A stretch of DNA of 64,000 bases from Chthoniobacteraceae bacterium (GTDB lineage: Bacteria; Verrucomicrobiota; Verrucomicrobiia; Chthoniobacterales; Chthoniobacteraceae), in assembly GCA_947476045.1 (NCBI GenBank), contig CANJNZ010000006.1, positions 1-64,000 of the forward strand, given 5' to 3'. The translations under genes and the position numbers were made by a program. The stretch's first letter is position 1, and each line of letters starts with the position of its first letter. Under the pieces are notes generated by a model. The model searched no databases and had not been told where the DNA came from. It saw nothing but the letters and a program-made list of their open reading frames with translations. Positions 1-8,293 of this stretch are shown in pieces.

Positions 1-330
1 AAAGAATGTAGCGGCCGGAGTTCATGGGCCGGCATCGTCCACGGAGCCACTCCGAAATTCAAATGCGTGACATCCATTTTCATGCGCAACTCACGCAAAC
101 TTCGCTGCTAACAAAACACCGACCGCGCATCAACCGGACACCCGTGAAATGAAGAATGAAAGCCTGCTGGGCATTCAACTTAGATAGCTTTTTCGGTGCC
201 GCCAGCGCAAAAAACTTACACGGGTGCCCCCTCGCCTTCACAGCCTGAATATCACGAAACCAATAATTTACACCCAAGCGGGCGCGCCGTTTGCTGAAAG
301 TCGCCACCAACCCATCTTCGTAATACCTTC
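1..330. other. No supported gene at window start
   Basis: I see no gene that I can defend here. A 76-codon minus-strand frame (80-310) begins with TTG, has no recognisable motif and no convincing ribosome site, and is probably chance. The stretch may be the intergenic region upstream of the gene that starts at 331. Confidence 0.4.
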
Positions 331-798
331 ATGAATTCAGGTGCCAGACCCGCTCCGAAACCACCCGCAAAAAAACAACTCGCAGAGGCAGAAACCAAAC
401 TAAAGAGCGAAGCTGAGGCCATCGAAAAACTTCGGGTTCAACTTTCGGCACAGGGCGCGTCTGCAGACAAGAGTCAACTGGCGGAGTTCGCCATGCGCCA
501 GAAGGCATATCTCGACGAAAAGATAAATTTTGAAAAACTCAAGCGGGGTGCGGAATTCAGCACCACAGAACCCGCCAAGCCCCGGGCCACAGCCCCGCCT
601 GCCCCGAAAGCCATGTCGGCTCCCGTGCAAAAACCAGCCCCAGCAATCGGTGAAAAGATACCGAAAAGCGTAAACGTCAGGCCCCGAATACCAGAAATCT
701 CGCGCACAAAAATGGCGCCCGTTCCCGCAGCCAAAAAATCCTTTCGAAGCTGGGTTTTCTGGCTGCTGCTTGCGGCTGCTGCCGGATTGATCCTCTGA
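331..798 (+). CDS. Small tail-anchored protein with coiled coil, function unknown
   Basis: The 155-residue product is not a family I recognise. It has three visible parts. Residues 14-75 are rich in Lys, Glu, Ala and Gln with heptad-like spacing, likely an alpha-helical coiled coil. Residues 80-135 are a Pro/Ala/Lys-rich linker. The last 18 residues form a hydrophobic helix beginning SWVFWLLL. This looks like a tail-anchored membrane protein with its bulk in the cytoplasm; there is no N-terminal signal peptide. It ends about 70 bases before the aldolase gene on the same strand, so the two could be co-transcribed. The codon usage and the ordered architecture make it more likely real than chance, but no function can be assigned. 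Confidence 0.6.
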   Translation: MNSGARPAPKPPAKKQLAEAETKLKSEAEAIEKLRVQLSAQGASADKSQLAEFAMRQKAYLDEKINFEKLKRGAEFSTTEPAKPRATAPPAPKAMSAPVQKPAPAIGEKIPKSVNVRPRIPEISRTKMAPVPAAKKSFRSWVFWLLLAAAAGLIL

Positions 799-866
799 CT
801 GATGCGGTAGCCGCCCCTCGCTATCCTCTTGCAGTGCGCGCATAATTTTCCCCACCCTCCCGTCGC

Positions 867-1700
867 ATGAAAGACTACCGCTTCAAACGACTTTTCAACC
901 CGCAGACGAATCGCTGTTTCGACGTCGCCGTGGATCATGGGTTTTTCAATGAACCCACATTTTTGCAAGGTATTGAAAATCTCGCCGAGGCGGTGAAGAC
1001 GCTCGTCGCCGCGGCGCCTGACGCCATCCAGCTCACCATCGGGCAGGCGCACTATCTGCAATCGCTCCCCGTGCGCCCCAAGCCCGCGCTCGTCCTACGC
1101 ACGGACGTGGCAAATGTCTATGGCGCCAACCTCCCGCGCGCCTTGTTTTCGCGGATGATTGATAACGCCGTCGAGCAGGCTGTGCGTCTCGATGCTGCCT
1201 GTGTGGTTGTAAATCTCTTCCGCATCCCCGGCGAACCCGAAGTGACCGACCAGTGCATCGAAAACATCATCAAGCTCAAGCCCCAGTGCGAGCGCCACTG
1301 TATGCCGCTGATGATCGAGCCGCTGGTCTTTCAACCAAACACCAAAGCCGGCGGCTACATGGTGGACGGCGACCTTCAAAAAATCACCCCGCTCGTCCGG
1401 CAGGCGTGTGAGCTGGGCGCGGACATCATCAAAGCCGACCCGACGGACGATGTGGACGTGTATCACAAAGTCATCGAGATCGCGGGGCGCATCCCAGTGC
1501 TCGTGAGGGGCGGCGGAAAAGCGAGTGACACGGAAATTCTGACCCGCACCGAGAAACTCATGAAGCAAGGCGCGGCTGGAATCGTCTATGGTCGCAATAT
1601 CATCCAGCACAGCGACCCCGCCGGCATGACGCGCGCGCTGATGTCCATCGTCCACGAAAGCGCGACAGCTGAAGCGGCGGCCAGACACATTCGCAAATAG
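867..1700 (+). CDS. Class I (DhnA/DeoC/LacD-type) aldolase
   Basis: A 277-residue cytoplasmic TIM-barrel aldolase that resembles the DhnA-type class I fructose-bisphosphate aldolases and the related LsrF-like thiolases. The family forms a Schiff base between a lysine and the substrate carbonyl. The candidate lysine lies in GADIIKADPTDD (about residue 192). The phosphate-binding end is seen as PVLVRGGGKAS and then GAAGIVYGRNI near the C terminus, which matches the usual last two barrel strands. The N-terminal DVAVDHGFF also fits the family. Length is normal. The true substrate (fructose 1,6-bisphosphate, a deoxy-phosphosugar or another ketose) cannot be decided from sequence. It is convergent with the receiver gene downstream. 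Confidence 0.85.
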   Translation: MKDYRFKRLFNPQTNRCFDVAVDHGFFNEPTFLQGIENLAEAVKTLVAAAPDAIQLTIGQAHYLQSLPVRPKPALVLRTDVANVYGANLPRALFSRMIDNAVEQAVRLDAACVVVNLFRIPGEPEVTDQCIENIIKLKPQCERHCMPLMIEPLVFQPNTKAGGYMVDGDLQKITPLVRQACELGADIIKADPTDDVDVYHKVIEIAGRIPVLVRGGGKASDTEILTRTEKLMKQGAAGIVYGRNIIQHSDPAGMTRALMSIVHESATAEAAARHIRK

Positions 1701-1739
1701 CGACCATCCGCTGAATTTGCCCAATTACCAAAGACCCGC

Positions 1740-2135
1740 TCAGGAGTTCTTGGAGACAGCGTTTGCCGACATTTCCTCCAGCAAATTTTTCAATGAAAAC
1801 GGCTTCCGCAAAACGGTTCCATTGATGCTGTTGATAAATTCGTTAAACCCTTGGGATTTGCGATAGCCAGTGATGAAAATGAACCGTTTGCAAAGCGCCG
1901 GACATATCCGTTCGACGGCACGATAAAACATGTCCCCGGAAAGATTCGGCATCATCACATCACAGACCACCAGCGCGAAATCGCCCGTCAACACTTCGCG
2001 GATGCCTTCTCCCCCATTTTGAACCGCAACGACTGAGAAGCCATTGGCTGCCAGATAGCCTCCCACAATTTCCCTGAAATATGGGTCATCCTCCAATAAC
2101 AACACCCGCACTTTTCCCTGACTTGTGGAAGTCAT
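1740..2135 (-). CDS. Single-domain response regulator (receiver only)
   Basis: A CheY-like receiver domain with no output domain. The acidic pocket is seen as LLLEDDP (residues 13-18), the phospho-accepting Asp is D59 in VVCDVMMP, and the conserved Lys is in LRKPFS close to the C terminus. I place the start at the Met of MTSTSQGK, which gives 131 residues and begins just before the first beta strand. The frame stays open upstream to 2411, but that extension has no recognisable domain; it could be a linker from a once-larger hybrid protein. No histidine kinase is nearby, so this is an orphan regulator that probably acts by protein contact. Confidence 0.75.
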   Translation of the reverse strand: MTSTSQGKVRVLLLEDDPYFREIVGGYLAANGFSVVAVQNGGEGIREVLTGDFALVVCDVMMPNLSGDMFYRAVERICPALCKRFIFITGYRKSQGFNEFINSINGTVLRKPFSLKNLLEEMSANAVSKNS

Positions 2136-2530
2136 AAGATTCAAGTCGCGCTCATTCCCGCTTATCGCAACTGCGGTTGGCTCTTGCGCATCATTGCCTA
2201 CGGAGGCATCTCCCGAAATCGGGTCATCTGTAGCACTGGTCAGTTTTTCGAAGATAGTATTCACTGTGTAGGATGGAGGCGTCGGCTTTCGCCAATACCT
2301 GGGCGCAAAACTGAGAACGCAACAATCATACCGTCCACCTATCCTAAATCTTGTTTCCATCCAAATCCGTGCGTTTTTAAGGGATATCCCGGCTTGGGGC
2401 ATCGCGCTCAATCACATCACTCCCTGATGAATCCACTGCTCCACTTATGCCCCAAACTGTGCCAGCAGGACACTTGACGGAAAAACCAGACCCGCCAGCA
2501 TTCCGCCTTCTTTCAATCAAACTCACCACC

Positions 2531-3181
2531 ATGAACCGCCGCATATTTCTCGTCGCACTCATCCTCACCGCCAGCACCTTCGCATTTGCCGACGGACTGC
2601 CGAAAATCAAAGTCGCCTGCGTGGGCGATAGCATCACTGAGGGAGCAGGCGTGCACGACCCCAACAAAAAATACCCCGCGCAGCTCGGCGTCATGCTCGG
2701 CGCGAATTACGACGTGAAAAACTTCGGCGTGAGCGGCAGCACCATGCTCGATAATGGTGAAAAACCTTACAAAAAAGAGGCGGCTTTCACCAATGCCATC
2801 GCATTCGCGCCGGATATTGTCGTGATCAAGCTTGGCACGAATGACAGCAAGCCGTGGAACTGGGCGAAAAAAGACGGCTTTGCAGAATCGGCGAAGACAC
2901 TCGTGGACGCTTTTCGGAAGGCAAATTTCAAAGCCAAGATTTACCTCTGCTACCCGGTGCCGGTCATCGCGCAGGGCAACTGGGGCATTAACAATGAAAA
3001 GGTGAAGGGCGAAATCATCCCGCTCATCAAACAAGTGGCGACGGAAAAAGGCACGGCCATCATAGACACCTACGCCGCGCTGGATGGAAAGCCCCAGCTA
3101 TTCCCCGACCGCGTGCATCCCAACGACGAAGGCGCCGGACTCATCGCCAAGACGGTGTTTGAAGCGATTAAGAAAAAGTAG
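2531..3181 (+). CDS. Exported SGNH/GDSL-family hydrolase
   Basis: A 216-residue secreted esterase or lipase-like hydrolase. The N terminus (MNRRIFLVALILTASTFAFA) is a signal peptide cleaved near residue 20, which is why I start at 2531 rather than at an earlier in-frame ATG at 2447. The SGNH blocks are in order: GDSITEG with the nucleophile Ser34, then GVSGST with the oxyanion Gly, then GTND with the oxyanion Asn, then DRVHPN carrying the catalytic Asp-His pair. Members of this subgroup often deacetylate carbohydrates, but this cannot be shown here. It is convergent with the PqiA-like gene, with only 15 bases between stop codons. Confidence 0.9.
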   Translation: MNRRIFLVALILTASTFAFADGLPKIKVACVGDSITEGAGVHDPNKKYPAQLGVMLGANYDVKNFGVSGSTMLDNGEKPYKKEAAFTNAIAFAPDIVVIKLGTNDSKPWNWAKKDGFAESAKTLVDAFRKANFKAKIYLCYPVPVIAQGNWGINNEKVKGEIIPLIKQVATEKGTAIIDTYAALDGKPQLFPDRVHPNDEGAGLIAKTVFEAIKKK

Positions 3182-3196
3182 GGGGAGCCTACGCTC

Positions 3197-3898
3197 TCAC
3201 TTCCGCTCGCGCATGAGGGCGAGGGCTGCCTGCTGGGCGGCGAGGGAGACGATGCAGTAAGCGGAGAACCAATAAAAACCGGGGCCGTATTCGGTCTCGA
3301 AATGGATGGGCTGACCGACATCAACGCTGTTTTTCGCGCCGAGATATGCTGTATAGATCGCGACGACGAAAACGTCCGCCATGCTCCATTTGCCGATAAA
3401 ATTGATGAAACCGAGCGCCTTTTCCCTGTGCTCAGCGGGAGCGTGGATGGCGTAGAAAAAGAGCGCCACTTTTCCAAACGGGACGCACACACTGAAAAGG
3501 AACAGCAGCGTGGCAGCCCAATATCCGCCGTGCTCGAATAGGTAGCGGATGGTGACGAGGATGGTCTGCTTTTGCTCATACACCGTCGTCGCAGCGAGTT
3601 GGTCGCGCGCGCCTTCGAGTTTGCCGCGCACGATGACGCCTGCGAGCCGGCCGATGAAATCGCTAAGTTCCTTGTCGTCGAATTTGGCGAGGGTATTTTG
3701 ATTAAGGAACGTGCGGATGTAAGCGAGGCGCTCAGGCGGGATTTGCGCACCGGCGATGTTGTCCACAGTGCTGCCGATGCTTTCGACATCGAGCACGCCA
3801 CGGATGGTGAGCGCGTTTTGTGTGAGCCCCGGCCACAGCAGCACAAGCGTGAGGACGATGAGCGCCATGGCGAGGCGGTAGCGGGCGGCGAGGGTCAT
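3197..3898 (-). CDS. PqiA-family inner-membrane protein
   Basis: A 233-residue membrane protein with four hydrophobic segments: one at residues 8-28 and three in the C-terminal half. The motif PFGKVALFFYA followed by FINFIGKWSMADVF is typical of the PqiA (paraquat-inducible protein A) domain, which in proteobacteria works with MCE-domain proteins in lipid transport between membranes. The N-terminal half contains a soluble insertion of about 80 residues between the first membrane segment and the PqiA core. No MCE partner is present in this window. It follows the type III polyketide synthase gene on the same strand after 47 bases and may be its operon tail, so a role in moving a lipid product is possible but is inference. 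Confidence 0.75.
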   Translation of the reverse strand: MTLAARYRLAMALIVLTLVLLWPGLTQNALTIRGVLDVESIGSTVDNIAGAQIPPERLAYIRTFLNQNTLAKFDDKELSDFIGRLAGVIVRGKLEGARDQLAATTVYEQKQTILVTIRYLFEHGGYWAATLLFLFSVCVPFGKVALFFYAIHAPAEHREKALGFINFIGKWSMADVFVVAIYTAYLGAKNSVDVGQPIHFETEYGPGFYWFSAYCIVSLAAQQAALALMRERK

Positions 3899-3945
3899 GG
3901 CTATTCGCTAGTCGTGCAAAGGCGTCTCGTCGAGGCTTGGGAGGT

Positions 3946-4965
3946 TCATCGCTCCAAAGTGCAGGCGTGGCATGCGAAGCCTGCGCCGAACGAAACGAGC
4001 CACAGATGATCCGGTGTGCTGCCATTTGCTGACAGCGCGCGCTCGGCGGCGAAAAGCACGGATGGACTGCTCATGTTGCCGCACACACGGAGCACTTCAT
4101 CCGCCTCGGTGAGAGCGTGGCCGGGCAATTGTGCGCGAATGGCCGACAGAACATCGCGACCTCCAGCGTGACTGATAATCGTCGGCGCAGCGTGTCCGTT
4201 TGTGCCGGGATAAAGACTCGCGACCGCCTGCGCTGCGACTTCGGGCACTGCGCGATGGAGCTGGTTGCACAGCTTGCCGCCACGATTCACAAAACGGATT
4301 TTTTCCCGTTCCGCAGGCAAGTGCAGCGAACGGAAATCGCCGAAGCGCCAGCCAGCATCGGCGCTGCCATCGAGCACGACTGCCGCCGCGCCATCGCCGA
4401 AAAGACAAAGACTGACGAGCACGCCGGGATCATCGTCTACATAAAAAGCGGCGGAGCAAATTTCCACAGCCACGACTGCGGCGCGATGGCCGGGGTGTGC
4501 TGCTAAATAATTACTCGCAGCGCGCAACGTGGGAATCGCAGCCCCGCAACCAGCGCCTGTGACATCCATGAGATATGCAGCGGGAGAGAGTCCTGCCGAT
4601 TCCGCAATGTGACTGCTTAATCCCGGGCAAAGGTAGCCCGTGCAGGTGCAGACAAAGAGCGCATCCACCGCCCCTACATCCGCCTTGAGCATCGCTGCGC
4701 TGAGTGCCTGCGCTCCGAGTTGCACCGCTTCACGCTCAAAGGCCTCGTTCAAATCCTGCGCGCTGCGATCAAAGATATCATCCAGACTTTCGGCGGCAAA
4801 ATGCCGCTTTTCGATCCCTCCATCGCCAAGCAACACACGTTCGAGAATATCGCGAGAACGTGGTTTCAATCCGCGCACAAAACGCGCATCGCGTAAAGAC
4901 TCCCAGCACTCCCGCTGCGTCCATGAGCGTTCAGGAAGTGCGGTGGCGATGCTGGCAAGTGTCAT
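3946..4965 (-). CDS. Type III polyketide synthase (chalcone/stilbene synthase family)
   Basis: A 339-residue homodimeric-type ketosynthase that condenses malonyl-CoA units on an acyl-CoA starter. The Cys-His-Asn triad is visible: Cys140 in VTGAGCGAA, His266 in IISHAGG, and Asn297 in VCGNMSSPSVLF. The LFGDGAAA stretch (residues 188-195) is also characteristic. The protein is slightly shorter than the usual 350-390 residues. It is preceded on the same strand by an FAD oxidoreductase and a methyltransferase, a trio that recalls the srsABC phenolic-lipid cluster of Streptomyces griseus (type III PKS, methyltransferase, flavoprotein). The product could therefore be a methylated alkylresorcinol, pyrone or quinone-type lipid; the starter unit is unknown. 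Confidence 0.9.
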   Translation of the reverse strand: MTLASIATALPERSWTQRECWESLRDARFVRGLKPRSRDILERVLLGDGGIEKRHFAAESLDDIFDRSAQDLNEAFEREAVQLGAQALSAAMLKADVGAVDALFVCTCTGYLCPGLSSHIAESAGLSPAAYLMDVTGAGCGAAIPTLRAASNYLAAHPGHRAAVVAVEICSAAFYVDDDPGVLVSLCLFGDGAAAVVLDGSADAGWRFGDFRSLHLPAEREKIRFVNRGGKLCNQLHRAVPEVAAQAVASLYPGTNGHAAPTIISHAGGRDVLSAIRAQLPGHALTEADEVLRVCGNMSSPSVLFAAERALSANGSTPDHLWLVSFGAGFACHACTLER

Positions 4966-5039
4966 GGTGCGGAGAGTCAGTAGTTAAATCATCGGCGCGA
5001 TGCGCGAACAATCTCTCGTGACTTGCTCCACGCTCCGCG

Positions 5040-6050
5040 TCATCGGACTTTGCGATAGAGCGTTTCAAAGCGCACGACACCGAGCGCGATCAGCATCGCA
5101 GCGAATTTTCGCCCGAGCCGATGCAGCAAGAGCGATTGGAGCAGCCGCGCCCAACCAAGCCTCCGTGCGAAGAGTCGGCGATGTGCGAATCGGATTTTTA
5201 CCGAAGCTTCGTCCCACTCGATAACACCAGCGCTCCACCGGACGAGAGGCTCCACAGCAGCGAGCGCGCTTTGAAATGCCATGGTCATCCCGTTTCCGGT
5301 GAAAGGCGGAATCATTGCGGCAGAGTCACCGATGGTGACGCGCCCGTTGTCGCGTTCTCGCTGCCATCCGAGGGAAAAATGGCTCACTCCTTTCAACGAG
5401 CCCTCGACAGGGCGCGCATCGCACAATCGCTCTGCCAGCCGTATGAGGCCCGCGTCGCGTGTCGCCGCGATGAGCGCGTGCCCGCCGCTCACCGCTTCGC
5501 GTCGGCGGAAAAGTCCGCACGCATTCACCCGATCATTTTCCACGCGCGTGAGGCCGATGTAGCCGCCGTCATTGAGATGAATTTCCAAATCCGCTTCGAG
5601 CGCGAGGTCGTCGAAATGCGCTTTGAGACCGAGCCATTCGGATTCCCCTTTCATGCGACCCGCCGCCCATACAATGCCTTCGTCGTCGCCCTCGAATCGC
5701 TCACCGCAGCGCAGTTCGCCGCCGAGTTTGGTGAATCTTTCAGCGAGCGCGGCATCAAGAAAATAGCGGCTCAGCCCGTAGGCGGGCGCGGGCAACGTGC
5801 GCGACCACATCGGGCGCTCGCCATCAAACCACGAAGTGGTTGTGTGCCGCTTTGCGTTGGCAAAAAGGTCACGGATACCGAGCGCATCGAGTTCTGTTTC
5901 GGCGATGCCGGAGATGAATTCTCCGCACACACGATGGCGCGGATAGCTGGCGGCCTCGATGAGTCGCACCTGCACGCCGCGCAATCGCAGCGCGATGCCG
6001 AGCGAGAGACCCGCAAGACCGCCGCCTGCGATGGTGATCTGGCGGTTCAT
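5040..6050 (-). CDS. FAD-dependent oxidoreductase/monooxygenase of the polyketide cluster
   Basis: A 336-residue flavoprotein of the geranylgeranyl-reductase / aromatic hydroxylase superfamily. The FAD-binding Rossmann motif GGGLAGLSLG follows directly after the start, the motif RHRVCGEFISG lies near residue 42, and the second FAD motif is GDSAAMIPPFTGNG in the C-terminal third. I start at the ATG at 6050 because it overlaps the stop codon of the upstream methyltransferase by four bases (ATGA), a typical translational coupling. It probably hydroxylates, oxidises or reduces the product of the adjacent type III polyketide synthase. About 75 bases separate it from that gene. Confidence 0.85.
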   Translation of the reverse strand: MNRQITIAGGGLAGLSLGIALRLRGVQVRLIEAASYPRHRVCGEFISGIAETELDALGIRDLFANAKRHTTTSWFDGERPMWSRTLPAPAYGLSRYFLDAALAERFTKLGGELRCGERFEGDDEGIVWAAGRMKGESEWLGLKAHFDDLALEADLEIHLNDGGYIGLTRVENDRVNACGLFRRREAVSGGHALIAATRDAGLIRLAERLCDARPVEGSLKGVSHFSLGWQRERDNGRVTIGDSAAMIPPFTGNGMTMAFQSALAAVEPLVRWSAGVIEWDEASVKIRFAHRRLFARRLGWARLLQSLLLHRLGRKFAAMLIALGVVRFETLYRKVR

Positions 6051-6691
6051 GGGCGCTGCGCGCATAGGCGATACGCGCCAAGGAGTGTCGTGTCCGTTTT
6101 ACATTTCCACCCGTCGAGACCGAGCGCGTGCGGCAGTTCATTACTAAGAAAACCTGCGCGAATACTGATCCGCATATCGTGCCGTGTGACACGACTCAGC
6201 AGTGCGAGCACAGAAAGCAACGCACCCTGCACGAGATGCCGTCGCCGACGCGCAGGCTCGCTGGCGAGGACGACCCGGCATTTTGCTGACAGACGCGCAC
6301 CAAGCTGAGCGAGGGAGGCGGGATCAAAGTGGTGGAGAAATAAATTTGCCACCACGATCTCCGCCTCGGGCCACGCAGAAGCGAGCACATCGCCTTGCAT
6401 CCATACCGATTCGCAGGGCCAGCCGGCTGGTCGCGGGGCTAGATCGAGGCCGGTGATCTGCTGCGCTTCGCAGACGCCGGCGGCGAGGAGTCGCGAGCCA
6501 AAAGCACCACCCCCCGCTCCCAGCTCCAGCACTCTCCAGCCGGGCCGAATGCAGTGGCGCACTTCGCGCGCGAGCCAGCGGTGATTGCCCATGATGGCGT
6601 TGATGAGCCGCAGTTCGCGACGACTGCGCATCGCGGCGGGATCGCAAGCGGGCAGCGTGTCGAGGATTTCGGGCTGGACTCGGCGTTGCAT
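6047..6691 (-). CDS. SAM-dependent methyltransferase of the polyketide cluster
   Basis: A 214-residue class I methyltransferase. The SAM-binding glycine loop is VLELGAGGGAFG, the acidic residue after strand 2 is in TGLDLAP, and the post-strand-4 motif is NLFLHHFDP. The N terminus has the DTLPACDPAAMRSRRELRLIN region seen in small methyltransferases encoded next to type III polyketide synthases. It is the first gene of the three-gene cluster and is translationally coupled to the FAD oxidoreductase. It probably O- or C-methylates a phenolic product. It is divergent from the xylose-isomerase homologue, with 138 bases between the starts, which must hold both promoters. Confidence 0.82.
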   Translation of the reverse strand: MQRRVQPEILDTLPACDPAAMRSRRELRLINAIMGNHRWLAREVRHCIRPGWRVLELGAGGGAFGSRLLAAGVCEAQQITGLDLAPRPAGWPCESVWMQGDVLASAWPEAEIVVANLFLHHFDPASLAQLGARLSAKCRVVLASEPARRRRHLVQGALLSVLALLSRVTRHDMRISIRAGFLSNELPHALGLDGWKCKTDTTLLGAYRLCAQRP

Positions 6692-6829
6692 GGCGAAGCG
6701 TTCTGCGCGGAAGCGACGATGGACGCAAGTGGGACGGCGGCGCTTTGCAAAGTCGTGTGATTTTCTGGAATGACAAAGTGCCGTGTTTCACCCATCGTCC
6801 GCGCCCTTTCACAACCAAACACACACTCT

Positions 6830-7867
6830 ATGTCTCGATACGAACTCAAAAATAAAGTCGGAATGAACGGCCTCGGCGCAGGCGTCTGGAACATCGGCCC
6901 CGGTAACGATCCCTTCGGCGGCCCAACACGTGATGCCATTCCCATGCTCGACCGTCTGCCGATGCTCTCCGATGCAGGCATGACCTACTACGAGGCGCAC
7001 GACGTGGAAATCACCGCGGAGATGGCCCCTGCCGCGGCGAAGCTCGCGCGCAAACTCGGCATGAAGTGCGCAATGTATACACCGTCGTTTTTTGCCGCTC
7101 CAGTTTTCAAGGACGGCGCGATGACTTCCAACAACCCCGCCGTGCGTGCGCTCGGAATGCAGAACGCACTCAAGGCCGTGGACACCACGGTCGTGCTCGG
7201 CGCGAAGACGATGGTCTTTTGGAATGGCCGCGAAGGCTTCGACTTTGTGCTCGCGAAAAACGGACGCGACGCATTCAAGCGCCTCGTGGACGGCTTCAAC
7301 GCCGTCGGCCACTACGCGAAGAAAAACTACGGCACAAAAGTGAAATTCGCCATCGAGCCCAAGCCAAACGAACCCCGCGCCAATATGTATATGGCGAACG
7401 TCGGCGAAGTCCTCTACCTCATCAGCCGTCTCGACAAGGCCGTGCAGCCGCTCTTCGGCGTGAACCCCGAGACCGCGCACTCGCGCATCGCGGGCCTCGA
7501 CTACATCTGGGACATCGAACTCTGCCTCGAAGCCGGCAAGCTTTTCCACATCCACCTCAACGCGCAGGACGGCCAGCGCTACGATCAGGACCTTCCATTC
7601 GGCTACACCGAGCCGCTGAAAGACCTCGCGCTCCTCGTCGTTCTACAGGATGCGAAATATGCGGGCCCGGTTTGCTTCGACGTGAAAGCACCGCGCGTGG
7701 ACGATCCGAAGAATATCTGCGACATCCTCGAAGTCAGTTCCAACAACCTCATGTGGCTGTGGGATCGCGCTCTCAAGGTTGACCGCAAAAAAATCGAGCA
7801 GTTCCGCAAAACGAATCGCCTCACTGCACTCAGCGGCTACCTCGCCCAGTGCCTCTACGGAAAATAG
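6830..7867 (+). CDS. Xylose isomerase family TIM-barrel protein with an altered metal ligand
   Basis: A 345-residue protein close to actinobacterial-type D-xylose isomerases. I start at MSRYEL because the upstream 20 codons are unlike protein. Conserved catalytic elements relative to the Streptomyces enzyme include His57 (EAHDVE), Glu176 and Lys178 (IEPKPNEPR), Glu214 and His217 (GVNPETAH), Asp252 and Asp254 (YDQDL), and the Asp of FDVKAPR. The metal-1 ligand that is normally Asp245 in HIDLN is His242 here (HIHLN). The protein is also about 40 residues shorter than the Streptomyces enzyme at the C terminus, where the dimer-embracing tail lies. It may isomerise another sugar or have altered metal preference. 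No xylulokinase is adjacent. Confidence 0.85.
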   Translation: MSRYELKNKVGMNGLGAGVWNIGPGNDPFGGPTRDAIPMLDRLPMLSDAGMTYYEAHDVEITAEMAPAAAKLARKLGMKCAMYTPSFFAAPVFKDGAMTSNNPAVRALGMQNALKAVDTTVVLGAKTMVFWNGREGFDFVLAKNGRDAFKRLVDGFNAVGHYAKKNYGTKVKFAIEPKPNEPRANMYMANVGEVLYLISRLDKAVQPLFGVNPETAHSRIAGLDYIWDIELCLEAGKLFHIHLNAQDGQRYDQDLPFGYTEPLKDLALLVVLQDAKYAGPVCFDVKAPRVDDPKNICDILEVSSNNLMWLWDRALKVDRKKIEQFRKTNRLTALSGYLAQCLYGK

Positions 7868-7891
7868 ACCCCGCACATCGAAAACTCATCA

Positions 7892-7929
7892 ACCGCCGGG
7901 TGCGCCAACGCGTCCCCAGCGGTTTTTTT
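7892..7929 (+). terminator. Rho-independent terminator of the xylose isomerase-like gene
   Basis: A stem ACCGC...GCGGT, extended inward by GGG:CCC with a small bulge, is followed immediately by seven T residues. It lies 24 bases after the stop codon of the upstream gene, in the right orientation for it. Confidence 0.65.
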
Positions 7930-7944
7930 CTGAAGGCCTCGCAC

Positions 7945-7975
7945 AAAAAAGCCGGGGCACACAAGGCACCCCGGC
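7945..7975 (-). terminator. Rho-independent terminator of the small basic protein gene
   Basis: Read on the minus strand, a perfect 7-bp stem GCCGGGG/CCCCGGC with an 11-base loop is followed by six T residues. It lies 28 bases beyond the stop codon of the small basic protein gene. It faces the neighbouring plus-strand terminator at 7892-7929, so the two transcripts are insulated from each other. Confidence 0.85.
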
Positions 7976-8002
7976 AAATTTTAGAAAAACTGGCTGCAGG
8001 GA

Positions 8003-8158
8003 CTAGGCGTCCGGCTTCGTCTTGCGAAGACCGAGGACTTTATCCCCTGTCTTCCACTGACCACGTTTTTTGAGCACCTCGACACGCTCGAAGCGTTTCA
8101 GAACGTTGCGTTTTGCGGCGATGGTGCTGGCACCTTTGAGACTGCTGTGTTGAGACAT
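8003..8158 (-). CDS. Small basic protein of the Chlamydia/Verrucomicrobia type
   Basis: A 51-residue, strongly basic protein starting MSQHSSLKGAS and ending in VLGLRKTKPDA. The pattern (SL...AKRNVLKRFERVEVLKKRG.W) matches the short basic protein family that NCBI/TIGRFAM describes for Chlamydiae, Verrucomicrobia and relatives and that is suspected to be ribosome-associated. I use the ATG at 8158 because the family starts there; the longer in-frame start at 8227 adds 23 unrelated residues. It is monocistronic, with its own strong terminator. The assignment supports placing the genome in the PVC superphylum. The ribosomal role is a suggestion from the family name and size, not shown here. Confidence 0.8.
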   Translation of the reverse strand: MSQHSSLKGASTIAAKRNVLKRFERVEVLKKRGQWKTGDKVLGLRKTKPDA

Positions 8159-8293
8159 ATACGTTTGGAAAAGAGGCGCGGACACTACCCGCCGACCCCA
8201 CACGCGCAAGCCCAATCTTCTTTTCAAATCGAACGGGATTTTAAGTTGTCACTGAGCCCACCCTCGGTAACTTGCCTCACAACCTCAAGCACC

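Noticed and set aside
80-310. A 76-codon minus-strand frame
   Set aside because: It starts with TTG, has no motif or ribosome site, and nothing around it supports it. It may be real but cannot be defended.
5121-6308. A 395-codon plus-strand open frame
   Set aside because: It lies opposite the FAD oxidoreductase and methyltransferase genes, which have clear motifs and coupled starts. The plus-strand translation has no domain and is Arg/His/Ala-rich, typical of a shadow frame in GC-rich DNA.
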